Positions 13,927-23,552 of a stretch of DNA of 64,000 nt are shown here, piece by piece (the first letter of the stretch is position 1; each line of letters opens with the position of its first letter). Made by a program: the position numbers and the translations under genes. The notes beneath the pieces are model-generated. The model had not been told where the DNA came from. It did not search any database and saw only the letters and a list, made by a program, of their open reading frames with translations. Origin of the DNA: Heterocephalus glaber (taxonomy: Eukaryota; Chordata; Mammalia; Rodentia; Bathyergidae); assembly GCF_000247695.1 (NCBI RefSeq), contig NW_004624747.1:10587056-10651055 (forward strand). The letters run 5' to 3'.

Positions 13927-16176
13927 CGCACGCGGTGTGGTATGTTACTGGAGACTGAATCAAGGCCCTTCACATCCCTAGCCCTTTTAAAATTTCTTCC
14001 TTTTTTTGGGTACTGGAGATCAAACTCAGGACCTTGTACGACAGGCGGCAGCACCACTGAGCTAAATCCCCGGCCCCTTTTTAAATTTCTTTATTTTGAG
14101 ATAGGGTCATGCTAACTCACTAAGTTTTCTAGGCTGGGCTTAAGCTTGCAATCCTCCTTCAGCCTCCTAGAGTGCTGGAATTACAGGTGTGTGCCACCAT
14201 CCCTGGATTCATCTTATATTTTTCAATGTGAATGCATTACTTCACTGATGTTCTTTTTTTTTTTTTTCCAATTCCAGCTGGGAAAAAAATGACCCAGAAA
14301 TGATCCTATGTGCGTGACACTGACAGGCTAGGGTTTTGTGTAGGTACTCCGTGCTATCTGGTGAATCCCGAGAGAACATAGAGCCATACTCACTGGACCC
14401 TTAAAGCCACATCCCCTGATCATTAGGCGGCCCCCCACATCCATCCACTTGGCAGTCATGGACAATCACCTCCGATGGTAGGAGGTCTTGGAGCTCCATT
14501 GTGCCTGCTTGGAGCTGCAGATATCAGACATCCTAAAGTAATGGCTGTTCTGCTCCCACTGCTGCCGAAGCCGGGCCTCCTGCTCTCGCTGTCGGTGTCG
14601 TGCTTCCTGTTGATCCAGGAGCCTCCGGCTGCACCAGTAGGAAGGCAATGTGGGGAGTGCCATCTGAGTGGAGTAGCAATGGTTAGGAGAAGAATGACTG
14701 CAAACCCAGGAACCCTCACCAGGTGGCCTCAGCTCTTTAAGAATGGAGCTCGCCCTTCGGCTGCAAAAGGAACCACCTGGTAGAACTCTAATACCCACAT
14801 CTGGGCTCCGCTCCAAATCAACTGAGTCAGGGCAAGGGATTTAGCTCAGTGGTTCTGGCACCTGCCTCCCAGGCTAAAGGTCCCGAGTTGGATCCCTGGT
14901 AGGAAAAAAAAAAAAAAAAAATCCAATCAACTGAATCATAAAAACCTTAGACTGGGGCAGAGGCATCAACATTCTTAAATAATTTGCCACCAAGATGGCA
15001 AATCACCAATTTAAATAAACCCAGACTGTGCTCAGCAGTGGACCAGCCATTATCAGGGATGCTACACAGATAAGGATTGGTCTAGCAATACAAGACTATG
15101 CATGTTGGGGACTTTTATGCTCTGCATTAAATAACAGGGACATTAGTATGCTCCAAGCACTTAACATATATTGTTTTTCTTATTCTTAAAATCACCCCAT
15201 TATTTGGCAAGTGAGGAAATTCAGATTCAAAGAGGTGAAACGATTTGCCCAGGATCACAAAGCCAGGAAGCTGAGGAAACAAAAGATCTGGAAATTTAGA
15301 TCAGTCCAAGACCAGAGCCCCAGACTGTATAGGCAAAGGGCTGCCTGTTGGGACCAAAATGGTCCGCCTCTGGAAGCCCCCAGGCAAAGGCTTGGCCTGG
15401 CCGTCACACAAGACAGTGATCTGGCCTGCCGTGAGGGCAGATAAAGAAACACACTGGAGAAAGGAATCAGGTTCTCTGGGGACAATGCCGGACCCTTGAG
15501 AACAGAGCAATCTCAACTCCAGACACCTCTTCCCCAACTTCAGACCTGCCCTCCTGTTCAGAGTATATCAGTGCTTGGACCAGAGTCTGAGGAATGTGTG
15601 ACAGGGCTGTGTTAACATCAAGAATCTCAAACTTGGGCCGGGGATTTAGTTCAGTGGTGCTGCCGCCTGCTTCGCAAGCGCAAGGTCCCGAGTTCGATCC
15701 GGGGTACCAAAAAAAAAAAAAAAAAATCTCAAATTTAAGAGTACTCAAGGTCCTAGTGCCAAATGTGAGATCTGTGTTTTAAGGCTGTAGCAGGATTAAC
15801 CTACTTTTTTCTTTGCTCTGAAAAGCAGCCGGCGGATAAATCTTTGCACAAGGAGTCAAAAGGTTTAAGATTCCAGTCCCCGATCAGCCACCATGAGGGG
15901 CTGCTTCCCTGAACCGGTCGAATCATCTCAGGCTCCAACACCCAACTGTAACAAAAAGGCTTATAAAGGACAGTATTGGGACCAGGGAGCGCAAGAGCCT
16001 AGATCAGGCCCCAAGGGCTCGCGTCTTCCGGTTCCCGCCAGCGCGCGGCGGTCTATGGCAGGGCCCTACGCGTACCCTCTTGATGCGGGCTCCCCTGGCA
16101 GAGCAACCCCTCAATTCTAGTTTTTCTGCACCCTGGAATTTCCGAAGAATCTCTCGAACCGAGCTCTGTACTCACC
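1143..16176 (-). CDS. TCHP: TCHP, trichoplein keratin filament-binding protein (whole gene)
   Basis: Twelve coding exons on the minus strand join in frame to 500 codons: 14663-14470, 13263-13053, 12365-12309, 10404-10336, 9755-9582, 8752-8640, 8470-8404, 6155-5983, 4673-4592, 2906-2721, 2279-2136 and 1175-1143. Every internal boundary is GT-AG and phases agree. The human protein is 498 residues. The product begins [12 protein letters not shown] and ends [15 protein letters not shown]. It is almost entirely Glu/Arg/Lys/Gln-rich coiled coil, and the trichohyalin/plectin-homology region covers roughly the middle third to the C-terminus. Known family role: a centriole and keratin 8/18-associated scaffold that activates Aurora A and suppresses primary cilium assembly; it is also found at desmosomes and mitochondria. 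The start is the first ATG of the second exon, matching the family N-terminus. No frameshift or premature stop was seen, so the gene looks intact. Identification is from recalled family sequence, not a search. Confidence 0.95.
2136..2279 (-). CDS. TCHP: TCHP coding exon 11
   Basis: Forty-eight codons, [20 protein letters not shown] to ...VAEQGYRPK, donor GTAGGT. It contains a poly-Glu tract encoded by GAG repeats, a likely place for length variation between species. Confidence 0.93.
2529..2565. repeat. short local duplication in TCHP intron
   Basis: The 14-mer ACAGCATAAAGAGA occurs near 2513 and again near 2549, with related partial copies and an inverted TCTCTTTATG between them. It looks like a small local duplication. 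No function is suggested. Confidence 0.5.
2721..2906 (-). CDS. TCHP: TCHP coding exon 10
   Basis: Sixty-two codons in phase 0, starting [20 protein letters not shown] and ending ...[10 protein letters not shown], donor GTGGGG. C-terminal part of the trichohyalin/plectin-homology coiled coil. Confidence 0.93.
3476..5140. repeat. SINE cluster in TCHP introns, 3.5-5.1 kb
   Basis: A plus-oriented B1-type element lies at 3476-3636. Minus-oriented ID copies lie at 3902-3978 and 3988-4072, head to tail. A diverged minus ID lies at about 4362-4430. A (TCTA)n microsatellite at 4797-4854 is fused to a minus ID at 4855-4929, whose A-tail has become the tetranucleotide repeat. Two plus IDs at 4959-5041 and 5052-5137 sit in tandem at the same target. 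Confidence 0.8.
4592..4673 (-). CDS. TCHP: TCHP coding exon 9 (82 bp)
   Basis: Completes a split Arg codon, then [20 protein letters not shown] and RDRLMCE, with donor GTAATC. The [17 protein letters not shown] stretch is near-identical to the mammalian protein. Confidence 0.93.
5540..5668 (+). repeat. B1/Alu-type (7SL-derived) SINE
   Basis: Recognisable 7SL-type core: variants of CCTGTAGTCCCAACTACTTGG, GAGGCATGAGGATCA and AGACCAGCCTGGACAACA are present, followed by an A/T-rich tail. Confidence 0.65.
5983..6155 (-). CDS. TCHP: TCHP coding exon 8
   Basis: Begins [18 protein letters not shown] and ends ...EAELQVLL plus AG, donor GTGAGA; 57 codons and two bases. It is notably GC-rich (CGCGCG runs) compared with neighbouring exons. 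In the opposite strand it makes a spurious 131-codon ORF. Confidence 0.92.
6553..6665. repeat. simple repeats: 14-mer triplet, (CA)n and (AACAG)n
   Basis: Two and a half copies of GTTCAGACTGGCCC are followed by an alternating (CA)n/(CG) tract at 6600-6645 and an (AACAG)n run at 6646-6666. The tract lies in a TCHP intron. Confidence 0.8.
6838..8215. repeat. SINE cluster in TCHP introns, 6.8-8.2 kb
   Basis: Minus ID at 6838-6928, flanked by the exact 17-bp duplication AACACTGAATGGCTTTT. Plus B1-dID-type dimer at about 6975-7168. Plus ID at 7261-7345. Plus B1 at about 7407-7515 with a (CCAAA)n tail to 7550. Old minus B1-dID-type copy at about 7710-7898. Minus ID at 8025-8107 and an older minus ID-like copy at about 8135-8215. 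Confidence 0.75.
8404..8470 (-). CDS. TCHP: TCHP coding exon 7 (67 bp)
   Basis: Completes the split Gly and encodes [20 protein letters not shown] then EL, with a GTGAGT donor. Too short for a typical ORF listing, but phase and conservation are clear. Confidence 0.9.
8640..8752 (-). CDS. TCHP: TCHP coding exon 6
   Basis: Starts [20 protein letters not shown] and ends ...RQRAEL plus GG of a split Gly codon, at donor GTATGT. Thirty-seven codons plus two bases. Confidence 0.92.
9582..9755 (-). CDS. TCHP: TCHP coding exon 5
   Basis: Fifty-eight codons starting [20 protein letters not shown] and ending ...EELKLKEME at donor GTGAGC. The strongly heptad-like Glu/Arg pattern is the beginning of the trichohyalin/plectin-homology region. 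Confidence 0.93.
10336..10404 (-). CDS. TCHP: TCHP coding exon 4 (69 bp)
   Basis: A 23-codon phase-0 exon, [20 protein letters not shown] then KKQ, with acceptor TTCAG and donor GTGTGA. It aligns with the [15 protein letters not shown] segment of other mammals. Confidence 0.9.
10960..11037 (+). repeat. ID SINE
   Basis: Plus-oriented ID, with box A partly deleted (GGGGATTCAGTGGTTCTG), a GAGTTCGATTCC box B and an A-tail. It lies in the TCHP intron between the exons at 10.4 and 12.3 kb. Another plus ID follows at 11549-11632. Confidence 0.8.
11256..11457. mobile_element. hAT-type non-autonomous DNA transposon (MITE)
   Basis: A 202-bp element begins CAGGGGTGGCGAACCT, and the reverse complement of its right end begins CAGTGATGGTGAACCT. 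These make 16-bp terminal inverted repeats with three mismatches. It is flanked by 8-bp direct repeats, ACCTACAT at 11248-11255 and ACCTAGAT at 11458-11465, with one mismatch. CAG-starting termini with 8-bp target duplications are typical of the hAT superfamily. No transposase reading frame is present. Confidence 0.7.
12309..12365 (-). CDS. TCHP: TCHP coding exon 3 (57 bp)
   Basis: A 19-codon exon in phase 0, [19 protein letters not shown], between an acceptor GATAG and a donor GTGAAA. The LLYEHWK..NNPKLRE core is the trichoplein hallmark here. No track-length ORF covers it; it was found by splice-phase continuity. Confidence 0.9.
12433..12520 (-). repeat. ID SINE
   Basis: Minus-oriented ID flanked by imperfect copies of TCCATTCACATTTTGT (about 12,408 and 12,517), its target-site duplication, in the TCHP intron next to exon 3. 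Confidence 0.8.
13053..13263 (-). CDS. TCHP: TCHP coding exon 2
   Basis: Acceptor CTCCTCAG, then C completing a Ser codon and [16 protein letters not shown]...; 70 full codons ending ...EEQRKL before a GTAACT donor. The segment is charged coiled coil. Confidence 0.93.
13490..14215. repeat. MIR remnant, (GT)n, ID and B1 in TCHP intron
   Basis: A MIR-like segment (GATGAGGAAACTGAGGTTCA core) lies at about 13,490-13,650. A (GT)n microsatellite is at 13,890-13,920. An old ID-like fragment at 13,940-13,985 is followed by a minus ID at 14,000-14,080 and a minus B1 at about 14,085-14,215. Confidence 0.65.
14470..14663 (-). CDS. TCHP: TCHP coding exon 1 (start codon)
   Basis: The ATG is at 14663-14661 and encodes 64 residues plus two bases, ending in ...TSYHR|AG. 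The donor is GTGATT, weak beyond the GT. An AG lies directly before the ATG with a branch-like CTAAC about 15 bases upstream, and another acceptor-like AG follows TTTGC about 40 bases upstream, so the true exon start in the 5' UTR is ambiguous. Confidence 0.92.
14829..15727. repeat. two ID SINEs and a MIR remnant in TCHP intron 1
   Basis: The plus ID at 14829-14922 is flanked by copies of AATCAACTGA. The plus ID at 15636-15727 is flanked by AATCTCAAACTT and AATCTCAAATTT. A MIR-like fragment with the AGGTGAAACGATTTGCCCA-type core lies at about 15,110-15,290. Confidence 0.75.
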
Positions 16177-16300
16177 GACCCAGCCGGCTCAGTCCAGCGC
16201 CTTAGCTCCCAGGTACCCCTTGAGCAACGCCAACCGTTCCCCTGCTGGTTGCCGCGGTACCGGGCATGACGACGGTGCACTGCTAGGCCCAAGCCACCTC
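16176..16300 (-). promoter_or_regulatory. TCHP: TCHP non-coding first exon and core promoter
   Basis: Reading the minus strand, a strong splice donor (GTGAGT at 16175-16170) ends a GC-rich segment at 16176, consistent with a non-coding first exon that splices to the ATG-bearing exon near 14.7 kb. The start site was not resolved but should lie around 16.22-16.30 kb. No TATA box is evident. A CpG-enriched stretch runs from about 15,990 to 16,300. It includes an ETS-like CTTCCGG at 16025-16031 directly followed by an E2F-like TTCCCGCC at 16032-16039, and an RFX X-box-like motif at 16248-16261. Confidence 0.6.
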
Positions 16301-18100
16301 CAGTGCGTTACTGGATAGTGTGGGTTTTCCCTCTAGCGCCCTCTAGAGTCGTTGTGGGATTTATAGCAAACGTATTAATCCTTGAAATAGAGAAAAATGT
16401 AGGGGAAAATTTAGTTCCTACAACAAAATTCAGAGGATGGTTACTTGGGGAGATGAAGGGGAACGGGAAGAGGACGAAATGAGGATAAAATACAGGAGCC
16501 AGTGGTTCTCAAACATGACGGCATGTAAGAATCATCTAAGGAGCTTCTAAAACTCCAGATGCCCAGACCAACCCCCCCCCTCCCCCCCAAATCCCATCAG
16601 AGTTCTCTAGGTGTGTTCAATGGGCAGCCGGGGCAGAGAACCACTGACCCACGTAATCACAACTGTTGGTAACTTTCTACTGGAGTCTTAGATTGGTGAT
16701 GGGTTCTAGGTTTTCCCTTTATTCGTGTTTTATAACTCACATGGGCTACATGTATTATTTTTTGTACCATTTCATTCAAAAGAAGGACCGAGGATTTAGC
16801 TCAGTGGTGCTGCCACCTGCCTCGAAAGCACAAGGTCCTGAGTTCGATCTCCAGTAAAAAAAAAAGAAAAGAAAATGGGGCTGGAGGTGTAACTCAGTGG
16901 TAGAGTGTATGCTTAGCATGCTGAAGGCCCAAAGCTCCATCCCCAACATTAAAATAATTTTAAGAAAAATATTCATTCATTCATTCCCTTTTCTCTCATT
17001 CTCGTTTTTTTGTTTTTCTGGTACCGGGATTGAACTCAGGACCTTGTGCTTGCAAGACAGACATGGTACCACTGAGCTTAATCCCCGGCCCATTCTCGGT
17101 TTTTTGTTTGTTTGTTTGTTTTTGTTTTTGGTACTGGGGATCGAACTCAGGACTTTGTGCTTGTGAGGCAGGCACAAGTGCCATTGAGCCAAATCCCCAG
17201 CCCTCAATCTCCCATTATTCATTTCTTCATCCCTCATTCCTCCATTTCTTTGTTTTGTTTGTTTCTCTTGGAAACAGTATAATTTTTTAACAAGATGTCC
17301 TCTAAGTCAGAAAGCCCATGTTCCAACCCATACCATGCCAGATGTGTAGCCTTGGGTAGGTCATTTCATCTCTCTGTCCTCAGCTACCATGTCTGTGAAA
17401 TGACAATAATGACTGTTCCTCTTCCAGGACTGCCCATGTGAGAATAAACGAAAGTTTTTTAAATGGAATGCTCCTAGGACCAGAACTCTGGGAGCATCCC
17501 AAGAAAGTACCACCAAGAGCTTTCTTTCACACCTCCTTTAATTAGCAGAGATTTCCTTTCTGGTTGCCTGACTACATGCACAAGAACTTCTGAGATTGCC
17601 CTGCCCCTTTGGCCAAGCTGATGGCCGCTGTCCCATTCTGTACCCCTGTGGACAGGGGAGGCAGCACCCCACTGTGATCAGTGCAGTAACAGCTGCCCAC
17701 CCACCAAGCCCAATATGAGTCTGTTGATGAGACTCCCTAAGTGAGTCTGAGGCTTGGAAAGGTGAAGCAACTTTCTTGAGGTCACATAGCAAGGACACTG
17801 AGATCCAAGATTTACACCCAGTCCAAGAGTTTATGAACCCTTCTTCAGTTTGTTTTTCTGGAGTTTGAACCCTACAGCCAGGGGTGGTGGTGCACTCCTG
17901 TAATCCCAGCACTTTGGAGGGCTGAACCAAGAGCATCGAAATTTTCAAGCCTAGCCTGGGCTTTATTTTATTTTATTTTATTTTATTTTATTTTATTTTA
18001 TTTTAAGACATGGTCTTGCTAAGTTTCCCAGGCTGGCCTTGAACTTTCAATCCTCCTGCCTCAGTCTGCATGCACCTTCATGCCCAGCAGAAAAATAGTC
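16301..18100. repeat. TCHP-GLTP intergenic part 1: MER5-like, IDs, MIR, B1
   Basis: A MER5A-like hAT remnant spans about 16,500-16,650, from GGTTCTCAAAC to GAGAACCACTG, with a poly-C interruption at 16,570-16,587. A plus ID lies at 16,788-16,868 and an older plus ID at 16,877-16,955. Minus IDs lie at 17,008-17,092 and 17,100-17,205. A MIR remnant lies at about 17,330-17,450. A plus B1 fragment at about 17,876-17,960 is joined through (TTTTA)n (17,961-18,004) to a minus B1 fragment at about 18,005-18,090. No coding exon was seen. Confidence 0.6.
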
Positions 18101-21100
18101 TCTGCTTTTCCAGGTTCCCTCAAGGCTCAGGGTGTGGCTGCTTTATCTTCAAAGGCTGGAAGGGCAGTATCCCTTTGGTCACTTCCTAGCTTTTAAGGAT
18201 GCATGTGCCCACCAGTATAATTCAGGCCAAACTTCCCCATCTCAAAGTTTTTAACCTTAATCAGACCTGCAGAGTCTCTTGGCTATGTATGGTAACACAG
18301 GCACAGGTTCTGGGGATCGAGACTAGACCTTTTTGGAGGTCACTATTCTACCTTCATGTGCTTTACTTTTAGTTATTGTACCTTGGTTCTGCTGGATTTT
18401 TTACCCAGATGCTGCCCCGTGGCTGTCCCTCCCAGGTCCTCCGGAAGTGGGCAGGGCTGGGTGGCCATGTTCTCACCCAGGGACACGGGCCTGGAACATG
18501 CTCCTCTCACCATCCAGAGTGACAAGGGGAAGAGGGCTCTCTGGAAGCACAGGAGGAGGCTAGAAACAGAATTCCATTCTGAAACCTTCTATCCAGAACC
18601 TTCAGGTAGCTCGGCCCACTTCTGTGGCTGGAATGCATTCAGCTGTTACAATGGCACTAAAGTTTCCATCTTTGTATTATTTTTTTGAGGCCAGATTGAT
18701 GAGAAGAAAGGAGTGTCTGACCAGCTCCAAGTTACTTCCTTGTGTGAAGCTTCAGTTTTCTTGTCTATGAAATGGGGATAATAGTACTCGTTTACTAACA
18801 GCTGTCTTTAACACAGTGCCAGCTGCGATCAGATCAGCACGTGCTATGTGATAACTGTTTGTATGATAATTGCCTCTAGGCTGGCAATTTTCTGCATAGC
18901 CTCTGCCTCAGTAAGGGCTGGGTTTAGTTTTCTTTCTGAGAAAGGAGGGAGCTGGGAAATCATTATTTGCTTACCGCCTTACCACTCTCTCAACTTTCCT
19001 GCTCCAGCTGCGCCCTGATAGGGGTGGGGTGTCTACCCCTCTCTGTGTGGCTTGGGAGTCAATCCTAATTTGTCTAAGCCAACTGTGGTGGACCCATGCC
19101 CCTGTGAAAGACAGGAACGAGTGTGGGCTTGGGGTACAAGTCTGCATGGGACACCAGAGGGTACATCTGCTTTGAATGGTTATCTTGGGTGCTGCCACTT
19201 CTGCAAGAGGTCCTTTGTACTGCTCAGTTGTCATTTCCCTAGGTGGAAGCCACTTGACAGAGCAGAATGAGAAAAAAAAATCCTGTTCTTAGAGATGAAA
19301 TCAAACAGCCCACCTCAGAACCCCTGCTCCATAGAAGGGGTCCCATTTTAAAGTAAGACAAAATAATGAATTGCATTGCTTAAGTCATTTTTCAGTCACT
19401 AGGAAGAATTCCCATTGATAGACTTTTCTGGAACAACATTGCTCAAAGTGTCATTTTTGCCTGGGTGTTGTGGCAAATGCCTAAAATCTCAGGCATGAAA
19501 ACTGCAAATTCAAGCCCAGCCTAGGCAACTTAGTAACTTAGTGAGACCCTGACTCCAAAATAAAAAGGTTAAAAAAGTGCCAAGGATGTAACAATACCAA
19601 AAAAAATTTTTTTAATTAAAAAAATTATAATTTTTTCATGTAAGGTTGATAAAATACACATAATACAACATTCACCATTTTTAAGATTGCAACTCAGTGG
19701 CATTAGGCCTATTCACAATGTTCTGCAACCATCTCAAAGTGAAATTCTTTTTTTTTTTTTTTTTTTGGTACCAGGGATCAAACTCGGGACCTTGTGCTTG
19801 CAAGGCAGGTACAGGCACCACTGAGCTAAATCCCTGGCCCTCAAAGTGAAATTCTTGAATGACACCATTACCTCAGCTGGGGAGCTGTCCTGAATTCTTG
19901 TTTTTGTTGCCATCCATGTAAACGAAGTGAGACAAAGCAGGCCTCAGCCACCCTCCGCCGCCTCCTCCAAGCTCCTCATCAGGGCCAGTCCAGATATCTG
20001 CCTTCTACAGCTGCCCCTTGGTGACCACCTCCCTATGGGGCACCTAGATACAATGTGCTGAACTTGCCCCACAGACCCCCACGCCCTGCATGGACTGCGC
20101 AGATATGCCAAGGCGACTACTTCCCAGTCTCCTCTTGACCTCCTGGAACTCAGGCCTGCTTGCTCTAAATCCACCAATTAGAACTCCCCTCCATCAACCC
20201 ACCTATTGGACACCCTGGGCCCCTGGGAGGGGTAATTTACCTCTGTCTCTCCCTGTCTCTGTTTCTCTCTCTGCCCACCCACGATTGAGGCTTCCTCTGA
20301 CCCTACAAGTCATGTGACCTTCTTCTCTTGGGGATCTTTAACAAAAACTGCTTCTGTTTTGTTGTATGTTTGATGGCACTATCTCCTCTGTGTCCCACCT
20401 GATTAGAGCAACAGGACCTAGCTCTCCTCCCTGTTAAGGCGCTTCTAGAAAGCAGCTGTCTTAGCTCGGTGTAGTGGTAATCCCAGCATTCTGGGAGGCT
20501 GAAGCAAGAGAATCATAAATTCAAGCCCAACATGGGCAATTTAACAATTTAGCAATGCCTTGTCTCAAAGAATAAAATGGGCTGAGGGCCGGGGATGTAG
20601 CTCAGTGGTTCTGCCGCCTGCCTTGCAAGCACAAGGTCCAGAGTTTGATCCCCAGTACCAAAAGAATAAAAAATTAAAAAAAATAAAGTGGGCTGGGAAT
20701 GTAGCTCAGTACAAAGGCCTTGGGTTTAGTCCCCAGTCAAAAAAAAGGAAAAAAAAAAAAAGTGGGAATAAATTGGACACAGCTAGATAAGAGCCACAAG
20801 AGCAAATGCCAATATAAGTGAATTCCCCATTGGACAGCCATTCCAGATCGGACACTTAACCATTTGGCCATCCACCAGGATAAAGTCGAACCCCATGAAA
20901 AGGGGACTATAATCCATTTAAGGCTACCCATGTGGGTACAAAAGTGAGGCAGTCAGCACTTCTCCCTCTTCCCTAATCTGTGCTGTTTATTGTATTTATT
21001 TATCTACTTATTCATTTTTGCAGTGCTGGGGATGGAGCCTAGGGCCCCATACATACTAGGCAAGTGCTACCACTGAGCCACACTCCCAGCTCTACCCTGT

Positions 21101-21110
21101 GCTGTTTAAA
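18100..21110. repeat. TCHP-GLTP intergenic part 2
   Basis: A MIR remnant lies at about 18,720-18,860. A plus B1-dID-type copy lies at about 19,460-19,610. An L1 3'-end remnant at about 19,630-19,860 is interrupted by a minus ID at 19,749-19,841, flanked by the 17-bp duplication CTCAAAGTGAAATTCTT. A plus B1-dID at about 20,465-20,745 has an ID nested inside it (20,587-20,680). An old minus ID-like copy lies at about 21,010-21,095. The rest, including 18,100-18,700 and 18,900-19,450, holds nothing recognised. Confidence 0.6.
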
Positions 21111-21604
21111 TGACCAAAATACTGTTTTCATCCAGTAACTGAAAAAATGTTCCAATATTTGGCTGCCATGTGCTGCACTGTTTCCCAGGGTGGCAGCAAG
21201 TAGGTCTGTTGGCTGGTATCAGCTTGGCGTTGATTCAGGAGAGGTGGTAGACGGGCCCTGTGGAATAGCAAGGCGGGTTGGCATGGAAGCTCTTAACACC
21301 CAGAGGAGTTGGCTCAACACAGCCCATTTGGCACATTTAATCCTGCTGAAAACCTGGCAATGGGAGAGGTGATATCAATGGAATCAATTACTGCACAATT
21401 GCCAGTCCTGGGTAGAAATAACTCAAGTAATCGATTCATAATAACTGCACCATTCTTGGCGGGCTGCCTGCCTGCCTGTGTGCCAGTTGCCACATTTACA
21501 TTAACCCACTGAGAGCTCCCTTCAGCCCTGAGACTCGGTTACTGTTCTGAGCATCCTCAGTGTGCAGATGGGAACACCAAGGCTCAGAAGGGAAGTGCAG
21601 TGGG

Positions 21605-22905
21605 CTGGGTAGTGGCTTCCAAAGGAATCTAGTCCTAACCCCTGGGACCTCTATCTGTCATCTTATATGGAAAAGACATCTTTGCAGATGTGATTAAGTT
21701 ATGGATCTTCAGAAAGGGATAGGTTATCCTGGATTATCTGGTGGGCCCTGTAGGGAGCCGCTGGCAGATGTGTCAAAGGCTGGGCATCTGAGGGCACTTG
21801 AGGGTACCTGAGGACACAACTCTGTCATTTAGTGCAGGCGCATGACAGACTTTGTTATAATAATAATAAATCAGCATGGATGACCACACACGTACCACCC
21901 AGGTATGCAAGGTCACATGCTGTTTTGTCTTACCGTGTTTCAGAAAAGCTGATAAAGACATGAAACCCTTGAGCTCTAGAGCTGGAGTTCCAACTCTCAT
22001 GCTCTGATGCTGCCCTGATGCTGGAAACAAAAGTTTGGTTTCTCTTTCGTAATGTCTGCTCCACATGGTGTTCTTTTCTTTGGGAACCTTGCCTGACCAC
22101 ACCTCCCTTCAGCCCACCAGCTCAAACAGCCCCTAAATGCCATCTGCTATCATTTGGATCTGGAATTGTCCCCGAAAGACCAAAGGCTTGGTCCCCAGCC
22201 TGTGTTGCTATTGGGAGGTGGTAAAAATTTTAAGAGGTGGAGTTGAGTGGGAGAACTTTGGGCCATTGGAAGTATGGCCCTGAAGGAGACTGTGGGTCCC
22301 TGGTCCCTGTTTTTCACTCTCTCTTTCATTTCCTGGCCATGAAGTAAACAAGTGGCTCCTCCATGCACCACTACCACCCAGCATGTGCTACCATGGGCCC
22401 AAAGCAGTGAGAACAGCAGGTCATGGACTAAAAACCACTCAACCTGTGAGCCAAAACAAACTTTTCTTTTTCTTTCCTTTTTTTTTTTTTTTGGTACCAG
22501 GGATCGAACTTGGGACCTTGCGCTTGTGAAGCTAAACTTTTCTTTTTCTAAGGTGCCCATCTTAGGTATTTAGTATAATGACAGAAAGCCGAGAAACACT
22601 CCATCACAGTGTCCTTATAAGAGACAGGAGAAGGAGACTTCATATGCACACAGGGAAGGACTTGTAGAGATGGAGGAAAGGTTGGAGTGATGTTGCCACA
22701 AGCCGAAGGACCCCTGGAGCCACCAGGAACTGGAAGAGACAAGGAATGGATTCTCCTCCAGTGCCTGCTGAGAGCATATGATCTAGCACAGCTTGATTTT
22801 GCCCCAGTGATACTGATTTTGGACGTCTGGCCTCCAGAATTGTGAGATAATAAATTTCAGTTATTTTAAACCACCAAGAGGGAAGTCATCAGTTACAGAA
22901 CCCAT
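21605..22905. repeat. split LTR-like element with nested MaLR-like LTR
   Basis: The segment at about 21,605-21,755 (TTTGCAGATGTGATTAAGTT, TTATCCTGGATTATCTGGTG) and the segment at about 22,605-22,875 (GTCCTTATAAGAGACAGGAG, CTCCAGAATTGTGAGATAAT) look like the two halves of one ancient LTR-class repeat. Between them, about 22,145-22,600 resembles an ERVL-MaLR LTR (TTGGTCCCCAGCCTG, GAGGTGG...AAGAGGTGG). That LTR is interrupted by a 5'-truncated minus ID at about 22,478-22,535, flanked by AAACTTTTCTTTTTCT. Subfamily names were not assigned. Confidence 0.5.
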
Positions 22906-22998
22906 AGGGAATATATAGGAACTGACTTGGCCAAGGCCAAATTGCTAGGAAGTAGAAGTGTTGGGCTGTAAGCATAGCAAGTGTTCAATAAATGTCAG

Positions 22999-23043
22999 CT
23001 GTGATGATGATGATGATGATGATGATGACGATGATGATGATGA
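22999..23043. repeat. (ATG)n trinucleotide microsatellite
   Basis: About fourteen GAT/ATG units with one GAC interruption, directly after an A/T-rich MIR-like end (AATAAATGTCAGCTGTGATG). Confidence 0.9.
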
Positions 23044-23552
23044 CTATGCTGCAAACAGAGGCTGAGTTTCTTGAATGAAATGTGAAAAAGGCCATGAACT
23101 TCATTCATCTAACCTCTTTCACCTATCCCAACAACTGCTGTTGGGGAGAGACAGGATTTGGTGATTCAGTTTGGAAAGATGCTGTTAACTCTGGGTGGAG
23201 CTGGTTCGGGAAAATGATGCAATTTTGCAAAGTGAACACCTTGCGCCCACTGAGTCAATTCCAAGGCTTGGAAGTGATGCCACTTGTCCAACTGGTCCTG
23301 ACAATCAACTTGAGAGGGAGTTTGCAACTCATGGAGAATTATGGTGGCCCAGTTGTCCAAAAGAGGAAGGGGTTCCTCTCTCTCATAATATTTCCCTCAC
23401 AACACATTATTTTTTTAAAGTTAACTTTCTGTCTTCTTTGGTTCAGAGTAAATATTCAACAAATATTTGTGTGTGTGTATGTCTGCCCTTCTACAGTAAA
23501 CTGGAGATAGCGACTAATGGCCTATTGATGTCCTATTGTTAAAGCTAGCTTG

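Noticed and set aside
20587..20680. tRNA gene-like sequence (boxes A and B intact)
   Set aside because: This and dozens of similar segments are ID SINEs with A-tails and target duplications; no genuine tRNA cloverleaf with flanking Pol III terminator was identified.
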